This document shows positions 8,352 through 17,028 of a stretch of 38,022 bases of DNA, piece after piece. The notes beneath the pieces were generated by a model that was given only the letters and a program-made list of their open reading frames with translations, searched no databases and was not told the origin of the DNA. Source of the DNA: Dechloromonas sp. Lineage in GTDB: Bacteria; Pseudomonadota; Gammaproteobacteria; Burkholderiales; Rhodocyclaceae. The position numbers were made by a program, and so were the translations under genes. The stretch is from NCBI GenBank assembly GCA_017302355.1, contig JAFLDQ010000015.1:1-38022 (forward strand), in the 5' to 3' direction. How positions within the stretch are numbered: position 1 is the stretch's first letter; each line of letters begins with the position of its first letter.

Positions 8352-9800
8352 CTACCGCGACTGGAAGGCCGCCTGCTGGCCGAGCATGTCCATCACGTGC
8401 TGCGGCATGCTGGAGCGCAGTTGCCGTTCGAGCTGCTCCAGATGGCTGGACACGGCGCGGAACGAGCCGACCTTCTGGTACAGCAGGTTCTTCTCCTGCG
8501 ACAGCTGCAGCAGCATCGCCTGGGCGCGCTGGCGCACGTGGTTGGCCAGTTCGCGTTGCGACTGCTGCAGCGTGTAGTCCTTGTCGAGCGCCGCCATGCC
8601 CACGCGCAGGTTGCGCTCCAGGAAGACATAGGCGTAGTCGGCGGCAATCACGTCGCGGTACTGACCGATCAGGCTGTCGGACAGCCCCGAGCCGGGGATG
8701 GTCGCGCCGATCGACAGCATCTTGTAGACCGGTTCGGTGGTCTGGTTGACGAAGCCGACCTCGGGCGAGTTGTTGGGGATGGGCGAGCGCGTGGCGATCT
8801 TGTCGGCAATCGAGCGCATCATCGTCTCGACCCGTGCCGTGAACGGGATGTGGTTGTAGGCCGTGTTCAACGTGACCACGTCGCAGTTGGCGTAGTCGTT
8901 GCACCGCAGAAGATGCTGGGTCACGTTGGTGCCGGCGCCCGCAGCCTGGCCGTAGAGCAAGTGGCTGATGGACGTGATGGTTGGAGCGATCGGCTCCGGG
9001 TCGCGTGCGGCGTCCTCGGCATAGAAGATCACCGTGCCGACCAGGCTCATGATCAGCTCGCGCTCCGGATCGTCCAGGTAAACGCCGGTGCGCTGCAGCG
9101 CCCGCCAGGTCAGGTTGCCGACGAAGGGTGCCTTGTTGCGCAGGTTGGCGTCGGCCGAGGTGCGTGCGCTGGCCAGGATGTTGCCCCGGTCCGAGGCGCA
9201 GCGGCGGCGGGCGGCGTCACGGTCGGCTTCCAGTCCCATCTCCACCGCCAGATCGGCACAGGCCTCCTGCGAACCGTAGCCCAGCGCTTCCGCCCCTGTG
9301 CTGACGATCGCCTTGGCGGTCTCGCAGGAGTTGATGCGTGCGTTGTTGATCCAGGTCTCCAGGCCCTTGGCCCACTTGGTCAACCCGCCCAGCAGCGGCG
9401 AGACCGATTCGAGCGCGAGCTGGAACGCAATGCCCGGCAGCGCGGCGGTGATGTTGCGCAGCATGTTCTTGAACTCGGCCGCCGAAATGTGCGAGAACGA
9501 GCCGCCGAACACGTCGATGCCGCCGCAGCCGGCCTTGGCGCTCGGGAACTGGATCGCCGCAAGCTGGTAGACCTTGTTGGGCGCACGCATGAACAGGTTT
9601 CCGCCGGCGTAGGTGCCGAAGGTCTGGCCGCGGAAGGCGCCGGGTGCCGTGTAGTTGCCGATCGCGCCAAGGTTGTTGAACATGTTGTTCACCTCGGCGT
9701 TCAGGTCGCCGGCGTGCATGGGGATCGGCGACAGGGCGAGGGCGACCGCTCCGATCGCCGCGGTCGCTCGGCGGGCGAGGTGCGGAATACGCATGTCCAT
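8352..9800 (-). CDS. traH: TraH, F-type pilus assembly protein
   Basis: 482 residues from ATG 9800 (MDMRIPHLARR...), preceded by AGGA. The longer frame upstream overlaps traF and is Arg/Pro/Ser-rich, so it is rejected. A signal peptide ends near residue 30 (PIPMHAGDLN). The mature part has the TraH features: GGNLFMRAPNKVYQLAAIQ, AGCGGIDVFGGSFSHI, and a C-terminal coiled-coil segment (LERNLRVGMAALDKDYTLQQ onward). In F, TraH is periplasmic/outer-membrane associated and works with TraF, TraW, TraU and TrbI in pilus extension and retraction. It lies between traF (19-base gap) and traG. Confidence 0.93.
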   Translation of the reverse strand: MDMRIPHLARRATAAIGAVALALSPIPMHAGDLNAEVNNMFNNLGAIGNYTAPGAFRGQTFGTYAGGNLFMRAPNKVYQLAAIQFPSAKAGCGGIDVFGGSFSHISAAEFKNMLRNITAALPGIAFQLALESVSPLLGGLTKWAKGLETWINNARINSCETAKAIVSTGAEALGYGSQEACADLAVEMGLEADRDAARRRCASDRGNILASARTSADANLRNKAPFVGNLTWRALQRTGVYLDDPERELIMSLVGTVIFYAEDAARDPEPIAPTITSISHLLYGQAAGAGTNVTQHLLRCNDYANCDVVTLNTAYNHIPFTARVETMMRSIADKIATRSPIPNNSPEVGFVNQTTEPVYKMLSIGATIPGSGLSDSLIGQYRDVIAADYAYVFLERNLRVGMAALDKDYTLQQSQRELANHVRQRAQAMLLQLSQEKNLLYQKVGSFRAVSSHLEQLERQLRSSMPQHVMDMLGQQAAFQSR

Positions 9801-9819
9801 GAAGTGAATCCTGCTGGTG

Positions 9820-10659
9820 TCACGGCAGCCCGGCCTGGCGGACGGGCAGGGAAGCCGCTGGCCCGTTGGGTGCCGCGGCGACGATGGCGATCCGCTCCAC
9901 CAACTGCGTCTCCGACAACACGCCGAAGCCGATGGGCGTGATCGTTCCGGTGAAGGGCTGCGCAAGGTAGATCGCGGGGACCTGGGTGACCTTCAGCGTT
10001 GTGGCGATGCCGTTGTCGCGGCGAGCGTCCGGAAAGCCGGGCATCGACCCACCGTCGACGCTGATGGCCACCACCCGGATGCCGTGCCGGGCCTGGAAGG
10101 CCTCGAGCGTCGGCGCAAAGGCATGGCAATAGGGACAGTCGCCGCGGAAGAAGAAAAACAGCACGTGGTCGCGCCCCAACGCGCCGATCGACTCGCTGCG
10201 CTGCGACATCTGCAGCTGGTCGAAGACTTCCAGCGCCTTGCTGTTGACGGGTCGGCCCTGCAGGCTCGGGTCCAGCTCGGGTGTGGCCCAGGCGATACGC
10301 TGGGCCATGTCTGCGAAGGTGGAGGCGCGCGCCACGACCTTGGCCTCGAGTTCCATGTAGCGTCGGACATTCGCTTCGGTCGGCCGCATGATGGCGATGT
10401 GGCGCTTCTCCTCCAGCGACTTCTGCAGCCGCTCGAACTCCGCGATTTCGGGTGGCTTGGCGACGCTGGCCGCCGGAGTTGCGGGAGCGATCCTGGCCAC
10501 GGGCGCGGGTTGATACGTGGACTCCGGCTCGGGCTCTTCGTAGAAATGCCAGCCGCGCCATGTGTCCGACCAGTAGCGCGGCGTCACGCCCTGTGCCTGG
10601 GCCGCGAAGCTCGCGAGCGCGGCCAGCATCAGCACGGTCAAGGCCTGAAGGCGTCTCAT
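9820..10659 (-). CDS. traF: TraF, F-type conjugative pilus assembly protein with thioredoxin-like CPYC motif
   Basis: 279 residues with a signal peptide ending at AQAQG (about residue 23). The N-terminal part has the RYWSDTWRGWHFYEEPEPE segment typical of TraF. The C-terminal thioredoxin-like domain starts with LFFFFRGDCPYCHAFAPTLE and has the active-site pair Cys175-Cys178 and a cis-Pro region (TQVPAIYL). F TraF has lost the CXXC motif, so this homolog probably retains periplasmic thiol-disulfide activity, helpful for the Cys-rich TraN and TraU encoded upstream. The preceding small gene ends 10 bases upstream. Confidence 0.9.
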   Translation of the reverse strand: MRRLQALTVLMLAALASFAAQAQGVTPRYWSDTWRGWHFYEEPEPESTYQPAPVARIAPATPAASVAKPPEIAEFERLQKSLEEKRHIAIMRPTEANVRRYMELEAKVVARASTFADMAQRIAWATPELDPSLQGRPVNSKALEVFDQLQMSQRSESIGALGRDHVLFFFFRGDCPYCHAFAPTLEAFQARHGIRVVAISVDGGSMPGFPDARRDNGIATTLKVTQVPAIYLAQPFTGTITPIGFGVLSETQLVERIAIVAAAPNGPAASLPVRQAGLP

Positions 10660-10669
10660 CCGTTCACCC

Positions 10670-11044
10670 CTACGACCGCGATCTGGGCGGCTGCCCGTCG
10701 CGGCAGTAGTCGACCCCGAAATCGATGGTCTGGCGTCGCGGTGCCGGCACGCCGGGCAACTGCACGCCGTCCTGCCAGAAGCGCACGTTCAGGCGGCTGC
10801 ACCCGGCCTGGGCATACCTGCGCTCGGTGCTCACGTCGATGTAGATCGGTGTCGTGCCCTTGAAGCGCTGCGTGATGGCGTCGGCGATGTCGCCAACCAG
10901 CACCCCATGAGCCTGTCCGCCTGGCGCTTCGATGGCGGCGATCAGGAGCGGCTTGGCGTCCTTCACCGCAATGCGTTCCTGTGCCATGGCTGCTGCGGCA
11001 GTGCACAGCGCCAGCGACAGGGCGACCGTCGCATGGGTCTTCAT
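10670..11044 (-). CDS. Small secreted protein of the tra operon, unknown function
   Basis: 124 residues. The start ATG at 11044 overlaps the traN stop as ATGA, arguing for translational coupling. A signal peptide (MKTHATVALSLALCTAAAAMA) is followed by a compact periplasmic domain (ERIAVKDAKPLLIAAIEAPG, then FKGTTPIYIDVSTERRYAQA) with two Cys. It lies between traN and traF, where F carries trbA/trbB-type small genes, but I see no similarity to those. It is likely a lineage-specific transfer component. Confidence 0.75.
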   Translation of the reverse strand: MKTHATVALSLALCTAAAAMAQERIAVKDAKPLLIAAIEAPGGQAHGVLVGDIADAITQRFKGTTPIYIDVSTERRYAQAGCSRLNVRFWQDGVQLPGVPAPRRQTIDFGVDYCRDGQPPRSRS

Positions 11045-13410
11045 TGGCATTTCCCCTGGCCGAAGTAGCAGGTTGGGATTCGGTCGGAGCCTTGTGCCTG
11101 CAATGCCTGGACATCGGGCAAGGTCGGCACCAGCGACGCGTAGAACTCCGACAGGTCCATCGCCGCGAAGTCGAGCCGCTGCAACTGCGCGACGCTGAAG
11201 CCCGAGCAGTCCGGGTTCTGGGCACCACCCCAGCCCTTGCCGACCTGCACCCGTCCCTGTTCGTTGACGATGCGCGCGAGCACCGAGTTGAAGCAGCACT
11301 TCGAGGTGGTGTCTTCGATGCACGACACGCAGCGGCCGAAGATTCGGATGCACGACGAGCACCAGGTGCCGATCGTGCGGCACAGCTTGGCGCCTTCCTT
11401 CATCGCCAGCTTGCCCTCCTCTTCGTTGCAGGACAGCATCGACATGGCGATGTAGATGACCACGGCGATGGCCAGCGACCAGGGGTCGAAGGCGAGTACG
11501 AGGCTGTCGCCGGCGTAGAGCACCGCCGACCCGGCAGGCAACGCAGTGCCGTTCACCGCCACCGTCACGCCGTAGGTCGTAAAGCTGCCGTTAAAACCGG
11601 CGCCGGTCAACAGGGCCGACATGCCTTGCATCAGGAAATCGCGGTTCGAGGCGTTCATCAGCACGTCGTAGACCAGTCGCGAGCCGACGCCGAACAGCGT
11701 CTGGTTGGTCATGCCTGCGCCGGCTCCGTCGGCGTAGCAGCAGTTCTTCAGCAGCCGGTCGCGGCAGCGGTTGTCCTCGCCCTTGAAGACCTGCATGCGG
11801 TCGGTGTCGAGGTAGACACCGGCTTCGCGGCCCGCCTCCAGCATCGACATGCTGCGCGCGAAATCGGCGTCGTTCGGCGCGCCGATGTCGAAGCAGTTGC
11901 CGTTCAGGCAGAACACGTTGGACGGGCAGTTGCTGGCCGTGGTGACGTCCTGCGCCGGTACCGGGCAGCTGTAGCTGTCCTCGCGGACCTCGCAGACGCT
12001 GGTCGTCGAGTTGGTCTGCCTGCACACGGAGCCTTGCGCCGTGCAGCCGGCCGCTACAAGCGGTGCGCAGGCGTCCGCCTGGGGCCCGCCGTCGCAGCTC
12101 ATCGTGCTGGTGAACTCCCAGCAGTCGCGGGACACCGAGACGCCTTCGACGACCTTCGTGGTCGGGCCGTCTGTGCACACGGCCGGCGTGGTGATGGCGC
12201 ACCGGCCTCCCGCGGCCAATGCCGGGCACTGATCCGACCATTGATCGGCGGTGGCCACGGTGGTGGTCGGCCGCGTGTAGGCCAGGCGCATCGTCGGGAT
12301 CGGGCCGAAGGCCGGGTTGGGGGTCCAGCCTGATACCGCCCGAACGCTGTCGAGCGTCCAGTAGTACCCAGGAAGGGTCCGCGTGATGTCGAAGCCGGCA
12401 TAGGGCGTGCTTCGACTGGCCGGCGAATAGCAGCGCGTGCCATCCAGCGTCGTCGTCGTGCAGCCGCCGTCCATGCTGCACATGGAATCCTGGATCATGT
12501 CGCCGCTCTGCGTGCCCGTACGGCAGGCCGCGTAGGTTCTCAGGAAGGGCGCGACACTCGTACAGGTGTAGCCGGTATCGAGGCTGCCCGAACACTCATC
12601 GATGGATTCGGCAGCGATCATCGCCGTCAGGCTGCACGCATCGCCCGTGCAGCTCCTGTCCGCCACCCACACGCTCTTGCCGGATCCCAGCGTCGCGACC
12701 CGTTCGGGGAAAGTCACCGGCGCGCTCATGTTCACGTCGAAGAAGGCCAGTGGCTTGCCGTCCTGCGTGACCCGGAAGTGCTGCGCCGTCTCGGGCTGGT
12801 CGGGCAGGCACTGCGCGTCCACGCCCGTGCGGCCGGAAGCGGCGTGCGCGAACCAGTCCCCCGGGGAGCAGCTGGTCGTGCGCTCGACGCTGACCGTCAG
12901 CGACCGTGTGCAGCTGTAGTTGCCGATGCCCTGATAGCGCAGGCAGCTGCGCGCCTGGGTGGTGGCGGGCTGGTGGGTCACCGTAGTGGTGCAGCCGCTG
13001 TAATACGCACCCAGGCCGCCGAGCACGCTCGAAGGGCTGCGACCGATGTCGCGTGCCGCGGCGATGGCCGGGTCGTAGGCAGTGACCGCAGGGCGGGGTG
13101 TGTTCGCGGAAGCGAGCGCGCCGCGCTGTGCCTGGCAGATGGGGTCGTTCGGCAGCGTTGCACAGACAGCCAGGCGCGCGTTGCCCTGTGCCGCGAGGTT
13201 CGGCTGCCGGTAATAGGCGCGCTCCGCTGGCGTGGTCGAGTAGCCTGGCACGACGTCGCTGGCGCTCGGCGCGGTGATGCCGCCGCGTGCCAGCGGGTTC
13301 GCGGCCTGGCCCGCGGCGACGCCTTCCTCGTGCGGACCGGCCAAGCTCGCGGTCTGGGTCGTCGCGAAGCAGACGAGCGTGACCCATGCGACGGCCTTGC
13401 GCCAGCTCAT
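11041..13410 (-). CDS. traN: TraN, Cys-rich outer-membrane mating-pair stabilization protein
   Basis: 789 residues from ATG 13410, which overlaps the trbC stop as ATGA; the longer upstream frame lies inside trbC and is rejected. A signal peptide (MSWRKAVAWVTLVCFATTQTASLA) precedes a very Cys-rich mature protein, with clusters such as CPVPAQDVTTASNCPSNVFC, KNCC and CRTIGTWCSSCIRIFGRC. The order (Cys-rich body, then a C-terminal Cys cluster around residues 660-700) fits the TraN family. In F, TraN is the outer-membrane adhesin that recognises recipient receptors such as OmpA and stabilises mating pairs. The length is larger than F TraN (about 600), as is common in betaproteobacterial versions. 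Confidence 0.9.
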   Translation of the reverse strand: MSWRKAVAWVTLVCFATTQTASLAGPHEEGVAAGQAANPLARGGITAPSASDVVPGYSTTPAERAYYRQPNLAAQGNARLAVCATLPNDPICQAQRGALASANTPRPAVTAYDPAIAAARDIGRSPSSVLGGLGAYYSGCTTTVTHQPATTQARSCLRYQGIGNYSCTRSLTVSVERTTSCSPGDWFAHAASGRTGVDAQCLPDQPETAQHFRVTQDGKPLAFFDVNMSAPVTFPERVATLGSGKSVWVADRSCTGDACSLTAMIAAESIDECSGSLDTGYTCTSVAPFLRTYAACRTGTQSGDMIQDSMCSMDGGCTTTTLDGTRCYSPASRSTPYAGFDITRTLPGYYWTLDSVRAVSGWTPNPAFGPIPTMRLAYTRPTTTVATADQWSDQCPALAAGGRCAITTPAVCTDGPTTKVVEGVSVSRDCWEFTSTMSCDGGPQADACAPLVAAGCTAQGSVCRQTNSTTSVCEVREDSYSCPVPAQDVTTASNCPSNVFCLNGNCFDIGAPNDADFARSMSMLEAGREAGVYLDTDRMQVFKGEDNRCRDRLLKNCCYADGAGAGMTNQTLFGVGSRLVYDVLMNASNRDFLMQGMSALLTGAGFNGSFTTYGVTVAVNGTALPAGSAVLYAGDSLVLAFDPWSLAIAVVIYIAMSMLSCNEEEGKLAMKEGAKLCRTIGTWCSSCIRIFGRCVSCIEDTTSKCCFNSVLARIVNEQGRVQVGKGWGGAQNPDCSGFSVAQLQRLDFAAMDLSEFYASLVPTLPDVQALQAQGSDRIPTCYFGQGKCQ

Positions 13411-14114
13411 CGTGCTGTCCCCTTCATGCGCTTCAGGTAGGCCGACGCGTCGCCGGCCATGGCGGGTGCCGAGCGCTCGATGAACTTCAACGCATAGTCC
13501 AGGCTGACGTCGCCCGCGGCCAGCACGAACTGGTCGATGGCAATGCACATGCCGGCGGCGCAGGGTTGTGCCGCTGCGCCGTCGCGCACCAGCACGAACG
13601 AGGGCGTGCGGGTGATGGCGAAACGATCGAAGGCCTGCGGGTCGATCTGCACGGCCACCTGGCGGTTGCCGATCAGGCGCTGCATGCGCTCGACTGTGTC
13701 GCGCAGCGAGCCGTTCACCAGCCCGCGCAGTACCAGCGTGGCGTGCGCACGGGCGGCCTGGTCCAGCAGCCGCGTGATCGTCGCCTCCGGCATCGCGAAG
13801 CTGATGAACACCAGCAGTCTGGGGCCGGAGGCCTCGCCGAGTGCTGGCTTGTGCGCCTGCACGTCGAAGCCTTTGGCGAGCGCTTCGAGGTCGATCGGCA
13901 TTCTTGTTGCCGGTTGGGGCATGGCGTCGATGCGCGGCGTGGACGGCACCGGCATGCGCGCCAGCTCGGCATCGGTCGGCATGCGATGCTGCCGGCGCGC
14001 CCGCTCGATGTCGGCATCCGTCACCTGGGCGCCGGCCGGCAGCAGCGCGGCCGCGGCCAGCAGTGTCAGTGACACAGCCCCATGTCGGGCGCGCAAGCGA
14101 TCAGAAGCCCACAC
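13407..14114 (-). CDS. trbC: TrbC, F-type pilin assembly protein
   Basis: 235 residues, probably from GTG 14114, overlapping traU by 14 bases. This start gives a normal signal peptide (basic MWASDRLRARHG, hydrophobic LTLLAAAALLPAGAQ). The C-terminal thioredoxin-fold-like domain has LLVFISFAMPEATITRLLDQ, VLRGLVNGSLRDTV, IDPQAFDRFAITRTPSFVLV, and is typical of the TrbC_Ftype family. TrbC is a periplasmic protein required for pilus assembly and in F interacts with TraW; here traW lies two genes upstream. Two Cys (CAAGMC) lie close together near the C-terminus. Confidence 0.9.
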   Translation of the reverse strand: MWASDRLRARHGAVSLTLLAAAALLPAGAQVTDADIERARRQHRMPTDAELARMPVPSTPRIDAMPQPATRMPIDLEALAKGFDVQAHKPALGEASGPRLLVFISFAMPEATITRLLDQAARAHATLVLRGLVNGSLRDTVERMQRLIGNRQVAVQIDPQAFDRFAITRTPSFVLVRDGAAAQPCAAGMCIAIDQFVLAAGDVSLDYALKFIERSAPAMAGDASAYLKRMKGTAR

Positions 14115-15123
14115 AGCAGTTCCTCTTGCGGAACAACATGAAGGCGAAGTCCTCGCCGCGTACCGGGTACTCCTTGCCGGCGCCCCAGACGATCGTGCTG
14201 CGGCCGAAGGGCTGGCAGCAGCGCCCGCCGTCCTTCGCCGTGTTGGCCACGGGGTAGGTGAGCTGCGTCTTGTAGGCGGTCTTGTCCATCGCCGGCAGGA
14301 AGTAGGGACCGCACAGCCCCGGCTTGCCGTGCCAGCCCCAGGCCAGCAGCTGGCGGTGCATCTTGGCGGTCAGGCGCTGCGCGATCAGCGCCGCAGTGCG
14401 CACGCCGCCCATGTGGTACGGCACATGGCCGTCGAGTGGGTAGATGCCACCCTGGCAACCGGCACACCAGAACATCTCGGCGATGCCGAAGCCGGCGGTG
14501 GCCGCCACGCAGTCGGCGGCACATGCCGCCACTGCAGCGGGGTTCGCGAACAGCACGGCTTCCGGGTTCAGGATCAGCGTCAGTTCGTCGTCGTTCCACA
14601 GCGGATCGACCTCGGTCAGGTAGGCCAGGTCGAAGGAGCCGCGCTCCAGGCAGGGGAAGTCGGTCACCACCTCCAGCCAATACACGACCGGGTTCACATA
14701 GAAGTGCGCCTGGTAGAAGCTGCCGCCGTCACCGTCCCCCTCAGCGCGTGTGAAACGCGCCCCAGCCGGCGCCGGGATGCCCGGATCGAGATCAATGCCG
14801 CCCAGCGAGGCCAGGCAGAAAGGCTTGCGCACCGCCTCCACATGCCGGGCGGGCTCCCAGAAGCCGATGGACAGCCCGACCGTCGGATTGACGCCGCAGC
14901 TGCAGACGGGGCTCGGCGGGTTGGCGATGTCCTCCTGGCCGCCGAAGTTGGCAATGGTCGCGCTGCCGATGCTGATCGGCAGGATGCAGCTCCAGCAGAT
15001 CTCGGTGATCGGGTTCGGAAACCTGCCTGTGCAAGTCAAGCTGTCGGCGGCGCGGGACAGTGCCGGCAGCAAGGCCACCGCGAGCGCGAACACAAACGCG
15101 AGGAATGGGCGGACGACCTTCAT
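14101..15123 (-). CDS. traU: TraU, F-type conjugative transfer protein
   Basis: 340 residues from ATG 15123, overlapping the traW stop as ATGA. A signal peptide (MKVVRPFLAFVFALAVALLPALSRA) leads into the conserved TraU start: CTGRFPNPITEICWSCILPI, then IANPPSPVCSCG and VGLSIGFWEPAR. It is Cys-rich, with conserved AEMFWCAGCQGGIYPLDG, PGLCGPYFLPAMDKTAYK and a C-terminal RKRNCCVGF. TraU is a periplasmic, disulfide-rich protein needed for DNA transfer more than for pilus formation. The length agrees with F TraU (about 330). Confidence 0.94.
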   Translation of the reverse strand: MKVVRPFLAFVFALAVALLPALSRAADSLTCTGRFPNPITEICWSCILPISIGSATIANFGGQEDIANPPSPVCSCGVNPTVGLSIGFWEPARHVEAVRKPFCLASLGGIDLDPGIPAPAGARFTRAEGDGDGGSFYQAHFYVNPVVYWLEVVTDFPCLERGSFDLAYLTEVDPLWNDDELTLILNPEAVLFANPAAVAACAADCVAATAGFGIAEMFWCAGCQGGIYPLDGHVPYHMGGVRTAALIAQRLTAKMHRQLLAWGWHGKPGLCGPYFLPAMDKTAYKTQLTYPVANTAKDGGRCCQPFGRSTIVWGAGKEYPVRGEDFAFMLFRKRNCCVGF

Positions 15124-15749
15124 GGCAGCACCATCTCGTCGATTCGCAGCCGTTGTCCCTCCTGCGACACGATGGCCGGGACCTGCCGGATGCCGAAGTG
15201 CCGCGTCAGCGTGCCCTGCTGATCGAAGTACACCGCCACGCGCCAGGCCTTCATCAGGTCCAGGTAGGAGCCCCCGGTGAGGATCGGTTTGACCTTGCCG
15301 CCGTAGCGGGTGAGCAGCTCGCGAGCGCGAGCCACCTGGCGTGGGTCGCGCGCGTCGAAGAACAGCAGGTGCTTCGACAGCGACACCACGTCGAGCGGGT
15401 TCTTGCGCACGCCGGCGGCGAACAGCAGCCGGCCCTGGGCATCGACGACGTTGCGATCGAGCGTGAAGCTTGGGTCGACGTAAAAGGTGCGGGCAGTCTC
15501 GGTCGGGCGCAGGCCGGGCACGGGTGCCGGACGTTGGACCGATTCGATGCCGCGGGTCTGCGCCTCCTGCATCAGGCGCTGCAGCTCGCCACTGCGTTCC
15601 TTGTCGCGCAGCCGCTGCTTGATGAAGGTGAGCAAGTGGGGTTCGGCGATGCCGTAGGTCGGGCCCAGTGTGCCGAGATCGGCAGCGTGCACGACGCTCG
15701 TGAGGACAGCCAGGCCCAGTGCGACGCAGGAGGTGACGATCCGCTTCAT
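15120..15749 (-). CDS. traW: TraW, F-type pilus assembly protein
   Basis: 209 residues, start coupled (ATGA) to the preceding gene. A signal peptide ends near VVHAADLG. The mature protein has the TraW landmarks DLGTLGPTYGIAEPHLLTFI and, towards the C-terminus, FFDARDPRQVARARELL, VKPILTGGSYLDLMKAW, and QQGTLTRHFGIRQVPAIVSQ. TraW is a periplasmic protein that works with TrbC in pilus assembly, and the C-terminal region resembles a thioredoxin fold without Cys. All conserved blocks are present. Confidence 0.92.
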   Translation of the reverse strand: MKRIVTSCVALGLAVLTSVVHAADLGTLGPTYGIAEPHLLTFIKQRLRDKERSGELQRLMQEAQTRGIESVQRPAPVPGLRPTETARTFYVDPSFTLDRNVVDAQGRLLFAAGVRKNPLDVVSLSKHLLFFDARDPRQVARARELLTRYGGKVKPILTGGSYLDLMKAWRVAVYFDQQGTLTRHFGIRQVPAIVSQEGQRLRIDEMVLP

Positions 15750-16114
15750 TGAGAAGCCCTTCTTTCACAGGCGACACGTGAGCCAAGCTGGGCCAGCGCG
15801 CCCGTATCGCGCAGATGGCTCGCCCGGATCATGGCCATCAATACCGGATCGCCGTCCCCGTCGGACATCGCCCGCCGCAGATCGGGCGTGCTCATGTGCC
15901 TTCCGCATCGCCGCTGGAAAGCCAGTAGATAGGCCTTGGCGCCGTCCTCGGCTGCTGGCGCGATCTGGGCCAGCAAACCCAGGTAGTCGGCCATTGGCAC
16001 GTCATCAGCCGCTGCCGCTGGCGTGTTGGCGGGCGCAGCGCCGGCCGATGCCGCTGCGATCACCATGCCGCCGGCCAGCGTCCGAGCTGCACCGTGCACC
16101 TTGTGTATCAGCAT
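15746..16114 (-). CDS. Small secreted protein of the tra operon, unknown function
   Basis: About 122 residues. ATG 16114 is preferred over GTG 16117 because GAGGGG is placed 5 bases upstream. An N-terminal hydrophobic signal (TLAGGMVIAAASAGAA) is followed by a small helical domain (DYLGLLAQIAPAAEDGAKAY, LLAFQRRCGRHM, DPVLMAMIRASHL). Its stop overlaps the traW start. No family is recognised; its position between the signal peptidase and traW suggests a periplasmic part of the transfer apparatus. Confidence 0.7.
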   Translation of the reverse strand: MLIHKVHGAARTLAGGMVIAAASAGAAPANTPAAAADDVPMADYLGLLAQIAPAAEDGAKAYLLAFQRRCGRHMSTPDLRRAMSDGDGDPVLMAMIRASHLRDTGALAQLGSRVACERRASQ

Positions 16115-16123
16115 CACGTCCCC

Positions 16124-16675
16124 TCAGAACAGCGGCACCACCGTGCCCAGCACCTGCTCGGCGCGCACCAGGCCGCTGGCCCGGTAGCGCGAGTCGAAGG
16201 AATCGGCACTCGTGCCCTGCACGTAGTAGTGGCCGGGCGGGATCACCGTGGGCGCAATCGGGTCGAGCGGCCGGCGATCGAAGGTATGGGTCTTGGCGGT
16301 ACCAACGACCTGGCCGTTGACGGCCACCGTGCGGCCCGACACCGTCACCGTGTCGCCAGGCAACCCACGCACGATCTTGAAGAACGGCTGCCCGTTCAGG
16401 CCCGGATACGTGGCGCGTGCCTCGCCGGCGAAGGCGAAGACGATGTAGTCGCCGCGCTGCAGGGGGTGCGGGCCGTACTGCACCAGGGCGACGACGTAAG
16501 GCAGGCTCGGCGTCCAGTTGAACAACACGGGCACGCGCGGTGTCGGGTCGACGAACATCCGGGCGTACGCAAAGCCCCAGACGGTGAAGATCGGCAGGTA
16601 GAGGTACCAGCGAACGCGCATGTGCCGCAGGAAGTCGGCAAACTGGGCCGCAAAGCGGGAGAGCGCCGTGTTCAT
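16124..16675 (-). CDS. Conjugative transfer signal peptidase, S26 family (TrhF/TraF-like)
   Basis: 183 residues from ATG 16675, coupled (ATGA) to the upstream gene. One N-terminal membrane anchor (WYLYLPIFTVWGFAYARMF) precedes signal-peptidase I boxes. These are a TPSLP segment with candidate nucleophile Ser57, KIVRGLPGDTVTV with candidate general base Lys100, and a C-terminal box GTSADSFDSRYRASG matching the S-x-D-S-R-Y motif. Plasmid S26 peptidases of this kind mature pilin or other transfer proteins. The candidate pilin TraA is encoded in the other tra segment at 35369-35719. The RP4-like name TraF is avoided here because the F-type traF is also present. Confidence 0.88.
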   Translation of the reverse strand: MNTALSRFAAQFADFLRHMRVRWYLYLPIFTVWGFAYARMFVDPTPRVPVLFNWTPSLPYVVALVQYGPHPLQRGDYIVFAFAGEARATYPGLNGQPFFKIVRGLPGDTVTVSGRTVAVNGQVVGTAKTHTFDRRPLDPIAPTVIPPGHYYVQGTSADSFDSRYRASGLVRAEQVLGTVVPLF

Positions 16676-17028
16676 GGCGCCTCCACCTTGCGGCGCAGCT
16701 GTGCGGTCAGGTCCACCGTGCGCGGCGTCGGGCCGGCGACCGCGCTCTTGAGTACGACCAGACAGCCGCAATCGCGAGGCAACTCTTCCAAGGCGAGCGG
16801 CAGGCGCCGCGAGAAGTTGCGCGCCATGGCGAACGCCTTCTCGCGCTCGTCCTCGGACCCGGCCTTGGTCAGGATCAGCGTGAACTCGGCTTCCTTCTGG
16901 CGGTAGACCTCGGCGACGTCGACGACGCCGACGAGTTGCGACGGTCGGACCACCATCCGGTCGTAGATGGCCAGCGTACCGAGCACGATCAGCAGCGCAA
17001 GCACGGCGTTCAGCAACAGTGCCTTCAT
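16672..17028 (-). CDS. TrbI-like inner-membrane/periplasmic tra protein
   Basis: 118 residues, start ATG 17028 overlapping the traC stop. One N-terminal transmembrane anchor (LLLNAVLALLIVLGTLAIYD) precedes a periplasmic domain with VGVVDVAEVYRQKEAEFTLI and a helical C-terminus. Size, topology and position directly after traC fit F TrbI (128 residues), which modulates pilus retraction. Identity is inferred mainly from context and topology. Confidence 0.65.
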   Translation of the reverse strand: MKALLLNAVLALLIVLGTLAIYDRMVVRPSQLVGVVDVAEVYRQKEAEFTLILTKAGSEDEREKAFAMARNFSRRLPLALEELPRDCGCLVVLKSAVAGPTPRTVDLTAQLRRKVEAP

